64,000 nucleotides of DNA from UBA11986 sp031402435 (GCA_031402435.1 JANNSJ010000004.1:1-64000), one strand, 5' to 3'; shown: positions 39,086 to 47,808, numbered from the stretch's first letter. Notes: generated from the sequence alone by a model not told the origin. Translations and numbers: made by a program.

Positions 39086-40015
39086 TCAATCGCCAGCCAG
39101 ACTGAGCAGGTGTTGCTCCACGGACTTGGCAAGTGCATCAAGGTTGTACCCACCTTCAAGCACAGAGACTACCGGGGCAATGTGTTTCACCAGATCGGTC
39201 ATCATCGCAAATGAATGTTCGGTCAGTTCCATTCCACCGAGAGGATCATCTCTGTGAGCATCAAAGCCAGCAGAAATGATCAGAAGGCCGGGATTGTAAC
39301 TTGTAAGCGCAGGGGCGATTTCATCTTTGAAGATTGCGAGATACTGTGCTTCGTCCGTTCCTCCGGGAAGCGGAAAATTCAAGGTGTAACCTTCTCCTTT
39401 ACCGACGCCGCGTTCGCCCTTTGCTCCTGTTCCCGGATAGAATGGATATTGATGAAGACTGATGTAGAGGACTGTCAGGTCGTTTTCAAAAATATGTTGA
39501 GTCCCGTTGCCATGATGAACATCCCAATCAAGGATCGCCACGCGATCAATGCCGTGTTTCTGTTGCGCGTAGCGGGCTCCAACTGCAACATTGTTGAAGA
39601 GACAGAATCCCATCGGGTGGTCGCGTTCGGCATGATGTCCCGGTGGACGAACGGCGCAAAACGCAGCTCCCGCCTGATTGCCAATCACGATATCAATCGC
39701 TTTCAACACAGACCCCGCGGCAAGCATTGCAACATCAAATGATTTGTGAACGACGTGCGTGTCTCCCTCATCCAACAGCCCGCCATCAGATTCACACACT
39801 CTCTTGATGAGTTCGAGATGTTGTGGAGTGTGGACAGCAAGAATGTGTTCATCTGTAGCAGCAACAGGAGCCTGATGATCCAATGAATCCCAGAGACCGC
39901 GAGACTTCAGATGCTTTACAATACTGCGCAGCCTGTCCGGTCTCTCCGGATGGCCAACGGGTGGCGTGTGCAGCAGGAACGCATCATCATATATAAAACT
40001 GATCTTGACGCTCAC
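39086..40015 (-). CDS. Histone-deacetylase-family amidohydrolase
   Basis: A 309-residue zinc deacetylase of the class II HDAC/acetylpolyamine amidohydrolase type: GHPERPDRLRSIVKHL, RPPGHHAERDHPMGFCLFNNVAVGARYA (catalytic His pair), ILDWDVHHGNGTQHIF (zinc Asp/His), SAGFDAHRDDPLGGMELT (zinc Asp) and VLEGGYNLDALA. All active residues are present. Likely substrates are acetylated polyamines or protein lysines. A GTG start at 40015, one base after the VKOR stop, excludes unrelated upstream residues. It is co-transcribed with the VKOR gene. Confidence 0.88.
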   Translation of the reverse strand: MSVKISFIYDDAFLLHTPPVGHPERPDRLRSIVKHLKSRGLWDSLDHQAPVAATDEHILAVHTPQHLELIKRVCESDGGLLDEGDTHVVHKSFDVAMLAAGSVLKAIDIVIGNQAGAAFCAVRPPGHHAERDHPMGFCLFNNVAVGARYAQQKHGIDRVAILDWDVHHGNGTQHIFENDLTVLYISLHQYPFYPGTGAKGERGVGKGEGYTLNFPLPGGTDEAQYLAIFKDEIAPALTSYNPGLLIISAGFDAHRDDPLGGMELTEHSFAMMTDLVKHIAPVVSVLEGGYNLDALAKSVEQHLLSLAGD

Positions 40016-40016
40016 T

Positions 40017-40424
40017 TCACCACCACAACGTGAATAACAATGCAATCACGAGGTTGATGCCGTGCGAAGTAAGACAGAGACCGCACAACACCTTCACTTT
40101 GAAGAAGAGTGAATACGCCAGGTACGCTCCGAATACCACAGGCACCCACGATGCAACTCGCATGAATGGGACAATTACAGGAGAGCCGATCCCGGCGTCG
40201 ACGAGAATCAGAAACAGGTAATAGCCTGCACCCAGCAATGAATTCGGTACGCCCAACACCCTCGCGTCCGGATGGTGGATCACCAACTGACATGTGCCTT
40301 CCTCGATCCGGCAGAATGCCGGAATAAACGCAACGTTCGGAGTAATGAACCGGTAATACACAAGAGTGAAGTACATGGAGATATACACACCAACCGCAGA
40401 GAGGAGTATTAACACAAGATGCAT
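40017..40424 (-). CDS. Vitamin K epoxide reductase (VKOR) family protein
   Basis: A 135-residue inner-membrane protein with about four helices. Conserved features: the loop cysteines in AFCRIEEGTCQLVIHHPDARVLGVPNSLLGAGYYLFLI and the redox CxxC in VLCGLCLTSHGINL at the last helix. Bacterial VKOR reoxidises periplasmic thiol oxidases (DsbA-like) using quinone, replacing DsbB. No thioredoxin domain is fused and no DsbA gene is adjacent. It directly precedes the HDAC-family gene. Confidence 0.85.
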   Translation of the reverse strand: MHLVLILLSAVGVYISMYFTLVYYRFITPNVAFIPAFCRIEEGTCQLVIHHPDARVLGVPNSLLGAGYYLFLILVDAGIGSPVIVPFMRVASWVPVVFGAYLAYSLFFKVKVLCGLCLTSHGINLVIALLFTLWW

Positions 40425-40588
40425 TGCCCGGTTCTCCCGTTAACATCTCAAAGATAACAACACATCCCAAAGATTCAACCACATCCAATGATCAACAACC
40501 AAAGCCATTTTTTCTTTCATTCCCTTTCTCATCTTTTCTGGCTATATTCACTGGAAGAGTGTCCGTCTCCAAATAGACCCGAGGGTTC

Positions 40589-41287
40589 ATGCGTTTTTCC
40601 AGTCCGCTCATCAAGGGAACACTGGTCAAGAAATACCGGCGATTTATTGCCGATGTCAAACTTGAAGACGGAACAATGGTTACTGCTCACTGTCCGACCA
40701 TGGGGTTGATGCAAGGCATCTCGGAACCCGGGCGCCCGGTCATGCTATCCGACAGCGGCCTTGAAACACGACGCAATAAGCTCACGTGGGAGCTGGTCGA
40801 CATCGACGGCACCTGGGTTGGCGTAAACTCTTCCCTCCCGCTGAAGGTACTCGTTGAATCCATAGAGGAGAAACGCATTCCATCGCTCAATGGATTTACA
40901 GAGGTTCAGGTGGATGCCACATACGGTCATCGCAACAAGATTGACGTGATGCTCCTGGGCATGGAACATAACTGTTTCATCAACACGTTTCATGTCAGTT
41001 GGGTTGAGAACGGCATCGCCCTCTTCCCCGATGTCCCGAACCCTCGCAAGACTAAATCCATTCAACAACTCACCGCGATTGCGCCTCAAGGACACCGCGC
41101 TGTTGCTTTTTTTCTTGTGCAACGTAACGACTGCACTCTGTTCAAACCCGCAGAAGACGTGGACAAGATGTTTTTAAAAACGATGCTTGCAGCACGCGGA
41201 GCTGGCGTGGATATTATGGTCTACAAGGCGAACGTTACTCCGGAGGGAATCACTCTCGGTGAATCCCTCCCCTACTCCCTGGAATAA
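40589..41287 (+). CDS. sfsA: SfsA family protein
   Basis: A 232-residue protein with an N-terminal OB-fold (LIKGTLVKKYRRFIADVKLEDGTMVTAHCPTMGLMQGISEPGRPVMLS) and a C-terminal domain with PD-(D/E)XK-like residues (HRNKIDVMLLGMEHNCFINTFHVSWVENGIALFPDVPNPRKTKSIQQL). Escherichia coli SfsA was linked to maltose gene expression and binds DNA. The family variant here has YGHRNKIDVML rather than GxxSRxDFxL, a noticeable divergence in the putative nuclease core. First of three tightly packed genes with an unknown gene and an Fpg-type glycosylase. Confidence 0.82.
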   Translation: MRFSSPLIKGTLVKKYRRFIADVKLEDGTMVTAHCPTMGLMQGISEPGRPVMLSDSGLETRRNKLTWELVDIDGTWVGVNSSLPLKVLVESIEEKRIPSLNGFTEVQVDATYGHRNKIDVMLLGMEHNCFINTFHVSWVENGIALFPDVPNPRKTKSIQQLTAIAPQGHRAVAFFLVQRNDCTLFKPAEDVDKMFLKTMLAARGAGVDIMVYKANVTPEGITLGESLPYSLE

Positions 41288-41704
41288 GTGAACGTGGCAG
41301 CAGAGTCTTTCCAGAGCGAACTGCAGGAGGTTCTGCACGATATCATCGAAGGGAAGATCGTCAAGCGTTCAAAGCATGAGTTGAAGTGGGATACACGGGA
41401 CGTCTCGCTTGACTTCATCGACGCGTTGAAGCACGCCGGTTATACACAAACGCTTGTAGCGGATATCGATGTTCAGCCCGGCGAACGCGTGCCGGCCTTC
41501 TTCCTTCAGAGCAGCGTCGCGTATTTCGGTTGGGTGTTCTGGGAAAAATTCTCACAGCTCAAACTCCGCAAGTTGTTCGGCTCCGTGGTGCGCAACGCCA
41601 AAGGCGATTGGGCTGTACAGGTATCGGAGAAACGACGCTCAGTAATCTACGCCAACCCGTTGCTCAAATCTGAAATGGATATCGAAAACCCATCCGGCTT
41701 TTAA
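41288..41704 (+). CDS. Protein of unknown function between sfsA and the Fpg-type gene
   Basis: A 138-residue soluble alpha/beta protein that I do not recognise. The N-terminal helix (FQSELQEVLHDIIEGKIVKRSKHELKWDTRDVSLDFIDALKHAG) is followed by ADIDVQPGERVPAFFLQSSVAYFGWVFWEKF and a basic C-terminal segment. The GTG start follows the sfsA stop directly, and the gene ends 3 bases before the glycosylase ATG, so the three are co-expressed. A role tied to nucleic-acid repair is suggested only by its neighbours. Confidence 0.6.
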   Translation: MNVAAESFQSELQEVLHDIIEGKIVKRSKHELKWDTRDVSLDFIDALKHAGYTQTLVADIDVQPGERVPAFFLQSSVAYFGWVFWEKFSQLKLRKLFGSVVRNAKGDWAVQVSEKRRSVIYANPLLKSEMDIENPSGF

Positions 41705-41707
41705 GAC

Positions 41708-42556
41708 ATGCCAGAACTCCCCGACCTTCTCTACATCAAAACATATCTGAAGAAAGAAGTGGAAGGCAGAACCATTGCCAGCACAATCGTGAAGCAGCCG
41801 ATCGTCATTCGCGTTGCCCTCGACCAGCCGTTTGAGCAAGCCGTAACCAATAAGTCCATTGATAGTATTGACATCCGCGGACCGTTCATCCGGTTCGAGC
41901 TTTCCGAATCCGTTGACATTATCATCAACCTGATGCTTGCCGGAAGACTGCAGCATCAACGAATGGGCGAGAAAATCGAGGGCTTCTTGTGTTGTTCGCT
42001 GACTCTGGATGACAGTTCAACACTGAATCTCTGCGATCAGGATAAGATGGCGAAGTTGTACATCGTCCGGCGTGGAGAGTATACAGCCATTCCAAAATAC
42101 AGGGAACAAGGGATCGACATTCTCTCCCCCGAGTTCACGTTTGAGATATTCAAAGAGCTTGCCCGCCGAAACTCCCGCAAACAAGTTCGGGTGTTCATTA
42201 ACGACCATACAACTCTAAGTTCCATAGGCAACGCCTACGCAGACGAAATTCTATTTGACGCACACATTCACCCGAAGACGTTTGTCTCGAAACTTCAGGA
42301 GGAAAACCTCTCGCGTCTCTATTCATCCATTCGTTCAGTCATGGATTGGGGGGTAAGAAAGGTTGAAGAGGCTGCAAAGCCAATCCAAGTGAAGGTTCGC
42401 GAGCACATGAAAATTCGTAATAGAAAAGGCGAGCCATGTCCGCGTTGCGGCACTACCATTCGGCGGGAAGGCGTTCGTGGATATGATGTGTTTTTTTGTC
42501 CGACGTGCCAACCCGCTTCGCGCAAGCTGTTCATTGATTGGAAGAAGGCAGAATAA
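41708..42556 (+). CDS. Fpg/Nei-family DNA glycosylase
   Basis: A 282-residue base-excision enzyme: MPELPDLLYIKTYL (catalytic Pro and Glu after Met removal; the usual PEV is PDL here), INLMLAGRLQ, the helix-two-turn-helix LSSIGNAYADEILFDAHIHP, and the C-terminal zinc finger CPRCGTTIRREGVRGYDVFFCPTCQ. It removes oxidised or ring-opened purines/pyrimidines and cuts the strand. The Glu-to-Asp change after PELP and a non-standard damage-recognition loop place it in a divergent Fpg-like group. Confidence 0.88.
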   Translation: MPELPDLLYIKTYLKKEVEGRTIASTIVKQPIVIRVALDQPFEQAVTNKSIDSIDIRGPFIRFELSESVDIIINLMLAGRLQHQRMGEKIEGFLCCSLTLDDSSTLNLCDQDKMAKLYIVRRGEYTAIPKYREQGIDILSPEFTFEIFKELARRNSRKQVRVFINDHTTLSSIGNAYADEILFDAHIHPKTFVSKLQEENLSRLYSSIRSVMDWGVRKVEEAAKPIQVKVREHMKIRNRKGEPCPRCGTTIRREGVRGYDVFFCPTCQPASRKLFIDWKKAE

Positions 42557-42799
42557 CTCACTCACTGATTGAAACACAAGAAAGAGACAGGTATATTATT
42601 GCAATTGGAGTATTGGGCCATCGGGTCATTGATGATTGAAAAGCCACCGCCGAAAACTATGACTACACAAGCTGAACAATTGCGAAACCGAACAAAGCAA
42701 TTGGCAATCCATATTGTGAGAATGATCCGGAAGTGAATCGACATAATCACCAAATGAACAAATGACACGATCGTCAATAAAGTAGGAGTTATCATCCGC

Positions 42800-43303
42800 A
42801 TGATTCACACAATAAAAGACTTTGAATATCAATGGAGTCAGGAAATCGAAACCACCCAGAAGGCGTTCAAACATCTTACGGACAAATCGTTAACGCATGA
42901 TTTTGCTCCAAACGTACGCACGCTCGGACGGCTTGCATGGCACATTACAATCACGATTCCGGAAATGATGGAACGAACGGGACTGCACGTTGCCGGCCCA
43001 AAACCCGACGATCCGATTCCATCCTCCGCGAAAGCAATCTTCAAATCGTACAACGATTCAGCCATCTCTCTCATCGATCAGATCAAATCCAACTGGACTG
43101 ACGCAACGCTGGAGATACAGGATGATATGTATGGCCAAAAATGGAAACGCGGTTTCACACTCAACGCACTCATCCATCACCAGATTCACCATCGCGGCGA
43201 AATGATTGTACTGATGCGACTCGCCGGACTTGCGGTGCCAGGACTGTACGGTCCAACCAGCGAAGAATGGGCAGCATGGGGCATGGAACCACCGAAAGTA
43301 TAG
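42800..43303 (+). CDS. DinB-family (DinB_2-like) four-helix protein
   Basis: A 167-residue helical protein with the DinB/YfiT metal triad layout: an early His in RLAWHITITIPEM, and the pair in ALIHHQIHHRGEMIVLMRLAGLAVPGLYGP. It is unrelated to DNA polymerase DinB. Members are thiol-dependent transferases or damage-induced proteins of unknown substrate. The 243-base gap upstream carries no recognisable gene. The DHS-like gene follows 38 bases downstream. Confidence 0.85.
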   Translation: MIHTIKDFEYQWSQEIETTQKAFKHLTDKSLTHDFAPNVRTLGRLAWHITITIPEMMERTGLHVAGPKPDDPIPSSAKAIFKSYNDSAISLIDQIKSNWTDATLEIQDDMYGQKWKRGFTLNALIHHQIHHRGEMIVLMRLAGLAVPGLYGPTSEEWAAWGMEPPKV

Positions 43304-43341
43304 CACGAACGTACACACCATTTCAAGGAGACGAATAACAG

Positions 43342-44319
43342 ATGAGCAACAAAGGACCAATCTCGCAGTTCATTGAAAAGCATTACCTCCACTTCAACTC
43401 AGCGGCGCTGGTGGATGCGGCAAAAGGGTATGAAACCCACATGAATTCCGGCGGCAAGATGATGGTGACGCTCGCAGGCGCCATGTCCACGGCGGAGCTT
43501 GGCATTTCACTGGCAGAAATGATCCGCCGCGACAAGGTGCAGATCATCACCTGTACGGGCGCCAACCTCGAAGAAGACTTAATGAACCTTGTGGCGCATT
43601 CGCATTACAAGCGCGTTCCCCATTACCGGCAGCTCTCACCGCAGGAGGAACAGGACTTGCTCGAGCATCACTACAACCGCGTCACGGATACGTGCATCCC
43701 GGAGGAAGAAGCATTCCGCCGACTGCAGAAGCATATCTACAAGCTGTGGAAGGATGCAGATACCTCGGGCAAACGATTCTTCCCACACGAGTTCATGTAT
43801 CAACTTCTGTTGGGCGGAGAATTGAAGCAATACTACGAAATCGATCCGGCCAATAGCTGGATGCTGGCAGCAGCGGAGAAGAACATCCCGATTGTGGTAC
43901 CGGGCTGGGAAGATTCGACGATGGGAAACATCTTTGCATCGTATTGCATCAAGGGAGAATTGAAACCGTCGGTCACGAAGAGCGGCATCGAGTACATGGT
44001 CTGGCTGGCGGACTGGTATCGCAAGAACTCCGGCGGCAAGGGTGTTGGCTTCTTCCAGATCGGCGGCGGGATTGCCGGCGATTTTCCTATCTGCGTTGTG
44101 CCGATGATGTACCAGGACCTCGAGTGGCACGACGTTCCCCTGTGGGCGTACTTCTGCCAGATCAGCGACTCGACGACATCCTACGGCTCGTACAGTGGTG
44201 CGGTGCCGAACGAGAAGATCACATGGGGAAAACTCGGTGTTGATACGCCACGATTCGTTGTCGAGAGCGATGCGACGATTGTGGCACCTTTGATGTTTGC
44301 GTGGATACTTGGGTGGTAG
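43342..44319 (+). CDS. Deoxyhypusine-synthase-like protein
   Basis: A 325-residue protein of the deoxyhypusine synthase superfamily, a NAD-dependent spermidine-cleaving aminobutyl transferase in archaea and eukaryotes. The catalytic lysine region is conserved: NEKITWGKLGVDTPRFVVESDATIVAPL, with Lys at about residue 297. NAD-site blocks are also seen: ITCTGANLEEDLMNLV, FQIGGGIAGDFPICVVPMM and SGAVPNEK. Bacteria lack the eIF5A substrate, so the product is probably a polyamine such as homospermidine. An AAGGAG-like site (CAAGGAGAC) precedes the ATG. It stands alone after a DinB-family gene. Confidence 0.9.
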   Translation: MSNKGPISQFIEKHYLHFNSAALVDAAKGYETHMNSGGKMMVTLAGAMSTAELGISLAEMIRRDKVQIITCTGANLEEDLMNLVAHSHYKRVPHYRQLSPQEEQDLLEHHYNRVTDTCIPEEEAFRRLQKHIYKLWKDADTSGKRFFPHEFMYQLLLGGELKQYYEIDPANSWMLAAAEKNIPIVVPGWEDSTMGNIFASYCIKGELKPSVTKSGIEYMVWLADWYRKNSGGKGVGFFQIGGGIAGDFPICVVPMMYQDLEWHDVPLWAYFCQISDSTTSYGSYSGAVPNEKITWGKLGVDTPRFVVESDATIVAPLMFAWILGW

Positions 44320-44366
44320 TAGAAGCACGTTTCGATCCATTCTAATCAACCAAAAGGAGGCTCTTC

Positions 44367-44837
44367 ATGTCTCATAACAAATCCGTCGTCATTGCACTGC
44401 TAATTGCAGGAGGATGTTTCTCGGACGCGGGCTTTGCTCAAGAACAACCTGTCAAGAAGAAGGACGTCCCCAAAATAGTTCTCGCAACGTTTCAACAGTC
44501 ATACCCCAAAGCAACAATCAAGGGGTACGCGAAAGAGACCGATGAGGGAACTGTTGTCTACGAGATCGAAAGCATGGAAGGCACCGTCCATCGCGATGTC
44601 ACGTACACTGCCGATGGGAACGTCGCAAGTGTTGAAGAATCTCTCGCTTACAGTGAGTTGCCTGAGTCTATCCGCGACGCCATGACAAGGGAATACCCGA
44701 ATGCAAAGGTGTCCATGTGCGAGAAGGTAACCAAGGGCACAGTGACAAAGTTCGAGCTTGTTGTGCAATCAGGCATACAGAAGAGCGAATTGGTGTTCAA
44801 CGCCGATGGCAGTCTTGAAAAAACAGAAAAGAAGTAA
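44367..44837 (+). CDS. Exported PepSY-like (beta-lactamase-inhibitor-like) protein
   Basis: A 156-residue protein: signal peptide (VVIALLIAGGCFSDAGFAQ) and two PepSY-like half repeats (VLATFQQSYPKATIKGYAKETDEGTVVYEIES; IRDAMTREYPNAKVSMCEKVTKGTVTKFELVV), the layout of PF11396 periplasmic proteins common in Bacteroidota. Role unknown; relatives may bind peptides or metals. An AAAAGGAGG site lies just upstream of the ATG. Confidence 0.8.
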   Translation: MSHNKSVVIALLIAGGCFSDAGFAQEQPVKKKDVPKIVLATFQQSYPKATIKGYAKETDEGTVVYEIESMEGTVHRDVTYTADGNVASVEESLAYSELPESIRDAMTREYPNAKVSMCEKVTKGTVTKFELVVQSGIQKSELVFNADGSLEKTEKK

Positions 44838-44864
44838 TCACACTATAATTCAGCGAGGACTCTC

Positions 44865-45860
44865 ATGGGCCGCTACCTGTTGGCAATTTCTCTGGTGATC
44901 GCAGTATCAAGCATATCTCAATCTCAAGAAGCCTCGTCCATTCGCCCAGTGCACACGTACTCTATCGTTGCGCGCGATACCATCACCGGCGAGATGGGCG
45001 TGGCAGTACAGTCGCATTGGTTCTCCGTCGGCTCGCTTGTGACGTGGGCTGAAGCAGGCGTCGGTGCGGTTGCAACGCAGTCGTTCGTCGATCCGGCTTA
45101 CGGGCCGCTGGGTCTCGACCTGATGCGTACAGGAAAGAGCGCTGAACAGGCTCTGGCTTCCCTCCTTGCAGGCGACCCCGGCAAGGATGTCCGACAGGTT
45201 GCGATGGTTGATGTAAAGGGAAACGTTGCGGCACACACCGGTGCGAAATGCATTCAGGGCGCCGGACACATTGTGGGAAAAAACTATTCCGTACAAGCCA
45301 ACCTGATGATGAATGACAAAATCTGGCCGGCGATGTCCAAGGCGTACGAGTCTGCAAAAGGCGATCTTGCCGAACGTATGCTTGCGGCACTTGATGCAGC
45401 ACAGTCCGTTGGCGGGGACATCAGAGGAAAACAATCTGCTGCAATTTTGATTGTAAAGGCGAAATCCACGGGTCGGCCATGGGCTGACCGCTCGATGGAA
45501 CTGCGCGTCGAAGACCACGAAGATCCACTGAAGGAGTTGCGCCGGCTTGTGAATGTCCACCGCGCATACGACCATATGAACAACGGCGACCTCGCTGTCG
45601 AACACAATGATGTGGACGGAGCGCTCCGCGAGTACAGCGCTGCAGAAGCCATGTTCCCGAATAATCTCGAGATGAAATTCTGGCATGCCGTAGCGTTGGT
45701 CAACGTCGGTCGCGTACAGGAATCGCTTCCCATCTTCAAGGAGATCTTTGCAAAAGACAAGAACTGGATTGACCTCATTCCCCGGCTCCCTCAATCGGGC
45801 GTATTGAAGGATGATGAAGATGTGGTCAGAAGAATTCTCACGATGGCGCCAAAGAAATAG
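44865..45860 (+). CDS. Exported DUF1028 protein with TPR-like C-terminus
   Basis: A 331-residue protein: signal peptide, then the DUF1028 Ntn-hydrolase-like domain (TYSIVARDTITGEMGVAVQSHWFSVGSLVTWAEAGVGAVATQSFVDPAYGPLGL, VAAHTGAKCIQGAGHIVGKNYSVQANLM, GDIRGKQSAAILIV, ELRVEDHEDPLKELRRL), then about 100 residues of helical repeats (GDLAVEHNDVDGALREYSAAEAMFPNNLEMKFWHAVALVNVG). DUF1028 proteins resemble self-processing hydrolases, but no activity is established. It follows the PepSY-like gene by 27 bases. Confidence 0.87.
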   Translation: MGRYLLAISLVIAVSSISQSQEASSIRPVHTYSIVARDTITGEMGVAVQSHWFSVGSLVTWAEAGVGAVATQSFVDPAYGPLGLDLMRTGKSAEQALASLLAGDPGKDVRQVAMVDVKGNVAAHTGAKCIQGAGHIVGKNYSVQANLMMNDKIWPAMSKAYESAKGDLAERMLAALDAAQSVGGDIRGKQSAAILIVKAKSTGRPWADRSMELRVEDHEDPLKELRRLVNVHRAYDHMNNGDLAVEHNDVDGALREYSAAEAMFPNNLEMKFWHAVALVNVGRVQESLPIFKEIFAKDKNWIDLIPRLPQSGVLKDDEDVVRRILTMAPKK

Positions 45861-45922
45861 CCGGAAACCTTTGATTCTCAGGGGTTTTCCTCGTATCTTG
45901 ATGCAGCCACAATAGCCTCCAA

Positions 45923-46138
45923 ATGATCAAGAACCCCGACGAAGTCCGAAGATTTGAAGAACAATACCTGCGTGAGCAGAACCTCTCCATGGAACAGCGA
46001 TTCGCGATCCTTGATGGACTCTACACACTGGCCGTGGGGTTCGGCCACTTCAAACAAGAAGATATACTGAACGGCATTGAGAACGATATCTGGCTCGCAA
46101 AGGCAATGAATTCTGATGTACGAGTCCCTCCTCGTTAA
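45923..46138 (+). CDS. Small helical protein paired with a nucleotidyltransferase
   Basis: A 71-residue acidic helical protein (DEVRRFEEQYLREQNLSMEQRFAILDGLYTLAVGFGHF) overlapping the next gene by 23 bases in another frame. The pair looks like a two-gene toxin-antitoxin-type module or a nucleotidyltransferase with its small partner. It lacks the Rx4-6H motif of HEPN partners. No family recognised. Confidence 0.6.
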   Translation: MIKNPDEVRRFEEQYLREQNLSMEQRFAILDGLYTLAVGFGHFKQEDILNGIENDIWLAKAMNSDVRVPPR

Positions 46139-46661
46139 GCTTGCTGACGCACTGCAGAAGGCTGGCATCCCTTACATGGTAATCGGCGGTCAGGCGGTAC
46201 TGCGATATGGTGAACCGCGCCTGACGCAGGATATCGATATTACCCTTGGCGTCGACATCGATAGATTTGCTGACATTCTTGCTTTGATACACCAACATGG
46301 ATTTCATTCAGCAGTAAAGGAACCGGAAGCGTTCGTCAAAAAAACGAATGTCCTCCCTGTAAGCGACGGCGCAACGGGAATCCGTGTTGATCTGCTCTTT
46401 TCATTTTCGCAGTACGAGCAGCAGGCAATTCGACGTTCGCAACCGTTGCTTGTGAACGGTAATCATGTGCGCTACGCAAGTGTCGAAGACATTATCATCC
46501 ACAAAGTTGTTGCAGGAAGGCCTCGAGATCTCGACGACGTCAAAGGTATCATCGCCAGAAACCTGAACTATGATTCGATGTATGTCACGGAATGGCTCAC
46601 GTCATTTGGCAGCACCCTCTCAACAGACTTCCTTGCAAGACTGAAAAGTATTTTCCCATAA
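46116..46661 (+). CDS. AbiEii/DUF6036-like nucleotidyltransferase
   Basis: A 181-residue protein with a nucleotidyltransferase core: YMVIGGQAVLRYGEPRLTQDIDITLGVDID (GG and DxD metal ligands) and VRYASVEDIIIHKVVAGRPRDLDDVKGIIAR (third acidic residue and Lys). This resembles AbiEii/MNT toxins or aminoglycoside-type transferases. In such pairs the enzyme can modify tRNA or a partner protein. It is coupled to the 71-residue protein upstream. Confidence 0.75.
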   Translation: MYESLLVKLADALQKAGIPYMVIGGQAVLRYGEPRLTQDIDITLGVDIDRFADILALIHQHGFHSAVKEPEAFVKKTNVLPVSDGATGIRVDLLFSFSQYEQQAIRRSQPLLVNGNHVRYASVEDIIIHKVVAGRPRDLDDVKGIIARNLNYDSMYVTEWLTSFGSTLSTDFLARLKSIFP

Positions 46662-46680
46662 CGTTTCATCTCCAACTACT

Positions 46681-47796
46681 TTGTCAACACCTTTCTCCGG
46701 CATATTGGATATTGATCCGAAGCGTTTCGGGTTTGTCAGGCCTCGCTCCGCACCGGAGAAGCAGACCAATAGCGATCCGTACGTTCCGCCGGCACTCATC
46801 TCAAAGAACAACCTCCGCCCTGGCGTCCTTCTCGAAGGCACTGTCTCACCAAAGAACGGCCGCAGTCCCGAAGTGGAATCCATCGTCAGCGTCAATGGAC
46901 TTGCCGTTGAAGACTGGAAACTCGTAAAGGACTTCTCCCAACACGAGGTCATCTCACCATTCGAGCACATACGTCTTGAGGCAAAACCCAAGGACGTAAC
47001 GGATCGGATCGGCCACACACCGATGAGAGTCGTTGACCTCTTCTGTCCCGTTGGCAAGGGACAACGCGCACTGATCGTATCGCCCCCAAAGGCTGGCAAG
47101 ACAATGCTGATGCAACAGCTTGCACGCGCCATCAGCTACAACAATCCCGAAATTGACCTGCTTGTATTGTTGATCGATGAACGGCCTGAAGAAGTCACGG
47201 ACATGCGCCGGACAATCAAGGGAGAAGTTTTTGCAAGCTCCAGCGATAGCGAACGCGGCGACCATGTGCGTCTCGCGCAGCTCGTACTTGAATACGCCAA
47301 GCGAAAGGTGGAATCTGGGCGGGACGTCGTCATCCTGCTCGACTCACTGACGCGCCTCGGACGTGCGTTCAACATCCATCAGAAAAGCAGCGGACGGACA
47401 ATGTCCGGCGGCGTTGATGCCCGCGCACTGGAGATTCCGAAGCGTATCTTCGGCGCGGCGCGCAAGTGTGAAGGCGGAGCCTCGCTTACCATCATCGCGA
47501 CAGCACTCATTGATACGGGCTCACGGATGGATGAACTGATCTTCCAGGAATTCAAAGGTACCGGCAACATGGAGCTTGTGCTCGACCGCGACCTTGCCAA
47601 CGAACGCATCTTCCCCGCTCTCAATATTTCCCTTTCGGGGACACGACGGGAGGAACTCCTCTTCGGGCCGGCGGTTGCGCAACACCAGGCACTCAGACGC
47701 TCCCTCACACGAATGTCGCCGCGGGATGCCATGCTCGCCACCCATAAACTCATCGAACAATTCCCGACCAACAAACAGCTCCTGGCAAAATTCTAA
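46681..47796 (+). CDS. rho: Transcription termination factor Rho paralogue (short form)
   Basis: A 371-residue Rho-type helicase. It has a cold-shock RNA-binding domain (LDIDPKRFGFVR ... LRPGVLLEG) and the RecA-like ATPase: VSPPKAGKTMLMQQLA (Walker A), LLIDERPEEVTDMRR, VVILLDSLTRLGRAFN (Walker B), the Q/R-loop region GGVDARALEIPKRIFGAARKCEGGASLTIIATALIDTGSRMDELIFQEFKGTGNMEL. It lacks the N-terminal helical domain and differs from canonical Rho (RVKGEV-F-S-S-SDSERGDH), so it may be a second paralogue. The TTG start is weak, with no clear ribosome site; no ATG lies in frame before the domain. Confidence 0.85.
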   Translation: MSTPFSGILDIDPKRFGFVRPRSAPEKQTNSDPYVPPALISKNNLRPGVLLEGTVSPKNGRSPEVESIVSVNGLAVEDWKLVKDFSQHEVISPFEHIRLEAKPKDVTDRIGHTPMRVVDLFCPVGKGQRALIVSPPKAGKTMLMQQLARAISYNNPEIDLLVLLIDERPEEVTDMRRTIKGEVFASSSDSERGDHVRLAQLVLEYAKRKVESGRDVVILLDSLTRLGRAFNIHQKSSGRTMSGGVDARALEIPKRIFGAARKCEGGASLTIIATALIDTGSRMDELIFQEFKGTGNMELVLDRDLANERIFPALNISLSGTRREELLFGPAVAQHQALRRSLTRMSPRDAMLATHKLIEQFPTNKQLLAKF

Positions 47797-47808
47797 GAGG
47801 CTCACGTC

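Noticed and set aside
43342..44319. Calling the DHS-like gene a hypusination enzyme
   Set aside because: Bacteria have no eIF5A; only the fold and catalytic lysine support the family, so the substrate is left open.
45923..46138. 71-residue protein as a HEPN partner of the nucleotidyltransferase
   Set aside because: No Rx4-6H motif and too short for the HEPN fold.
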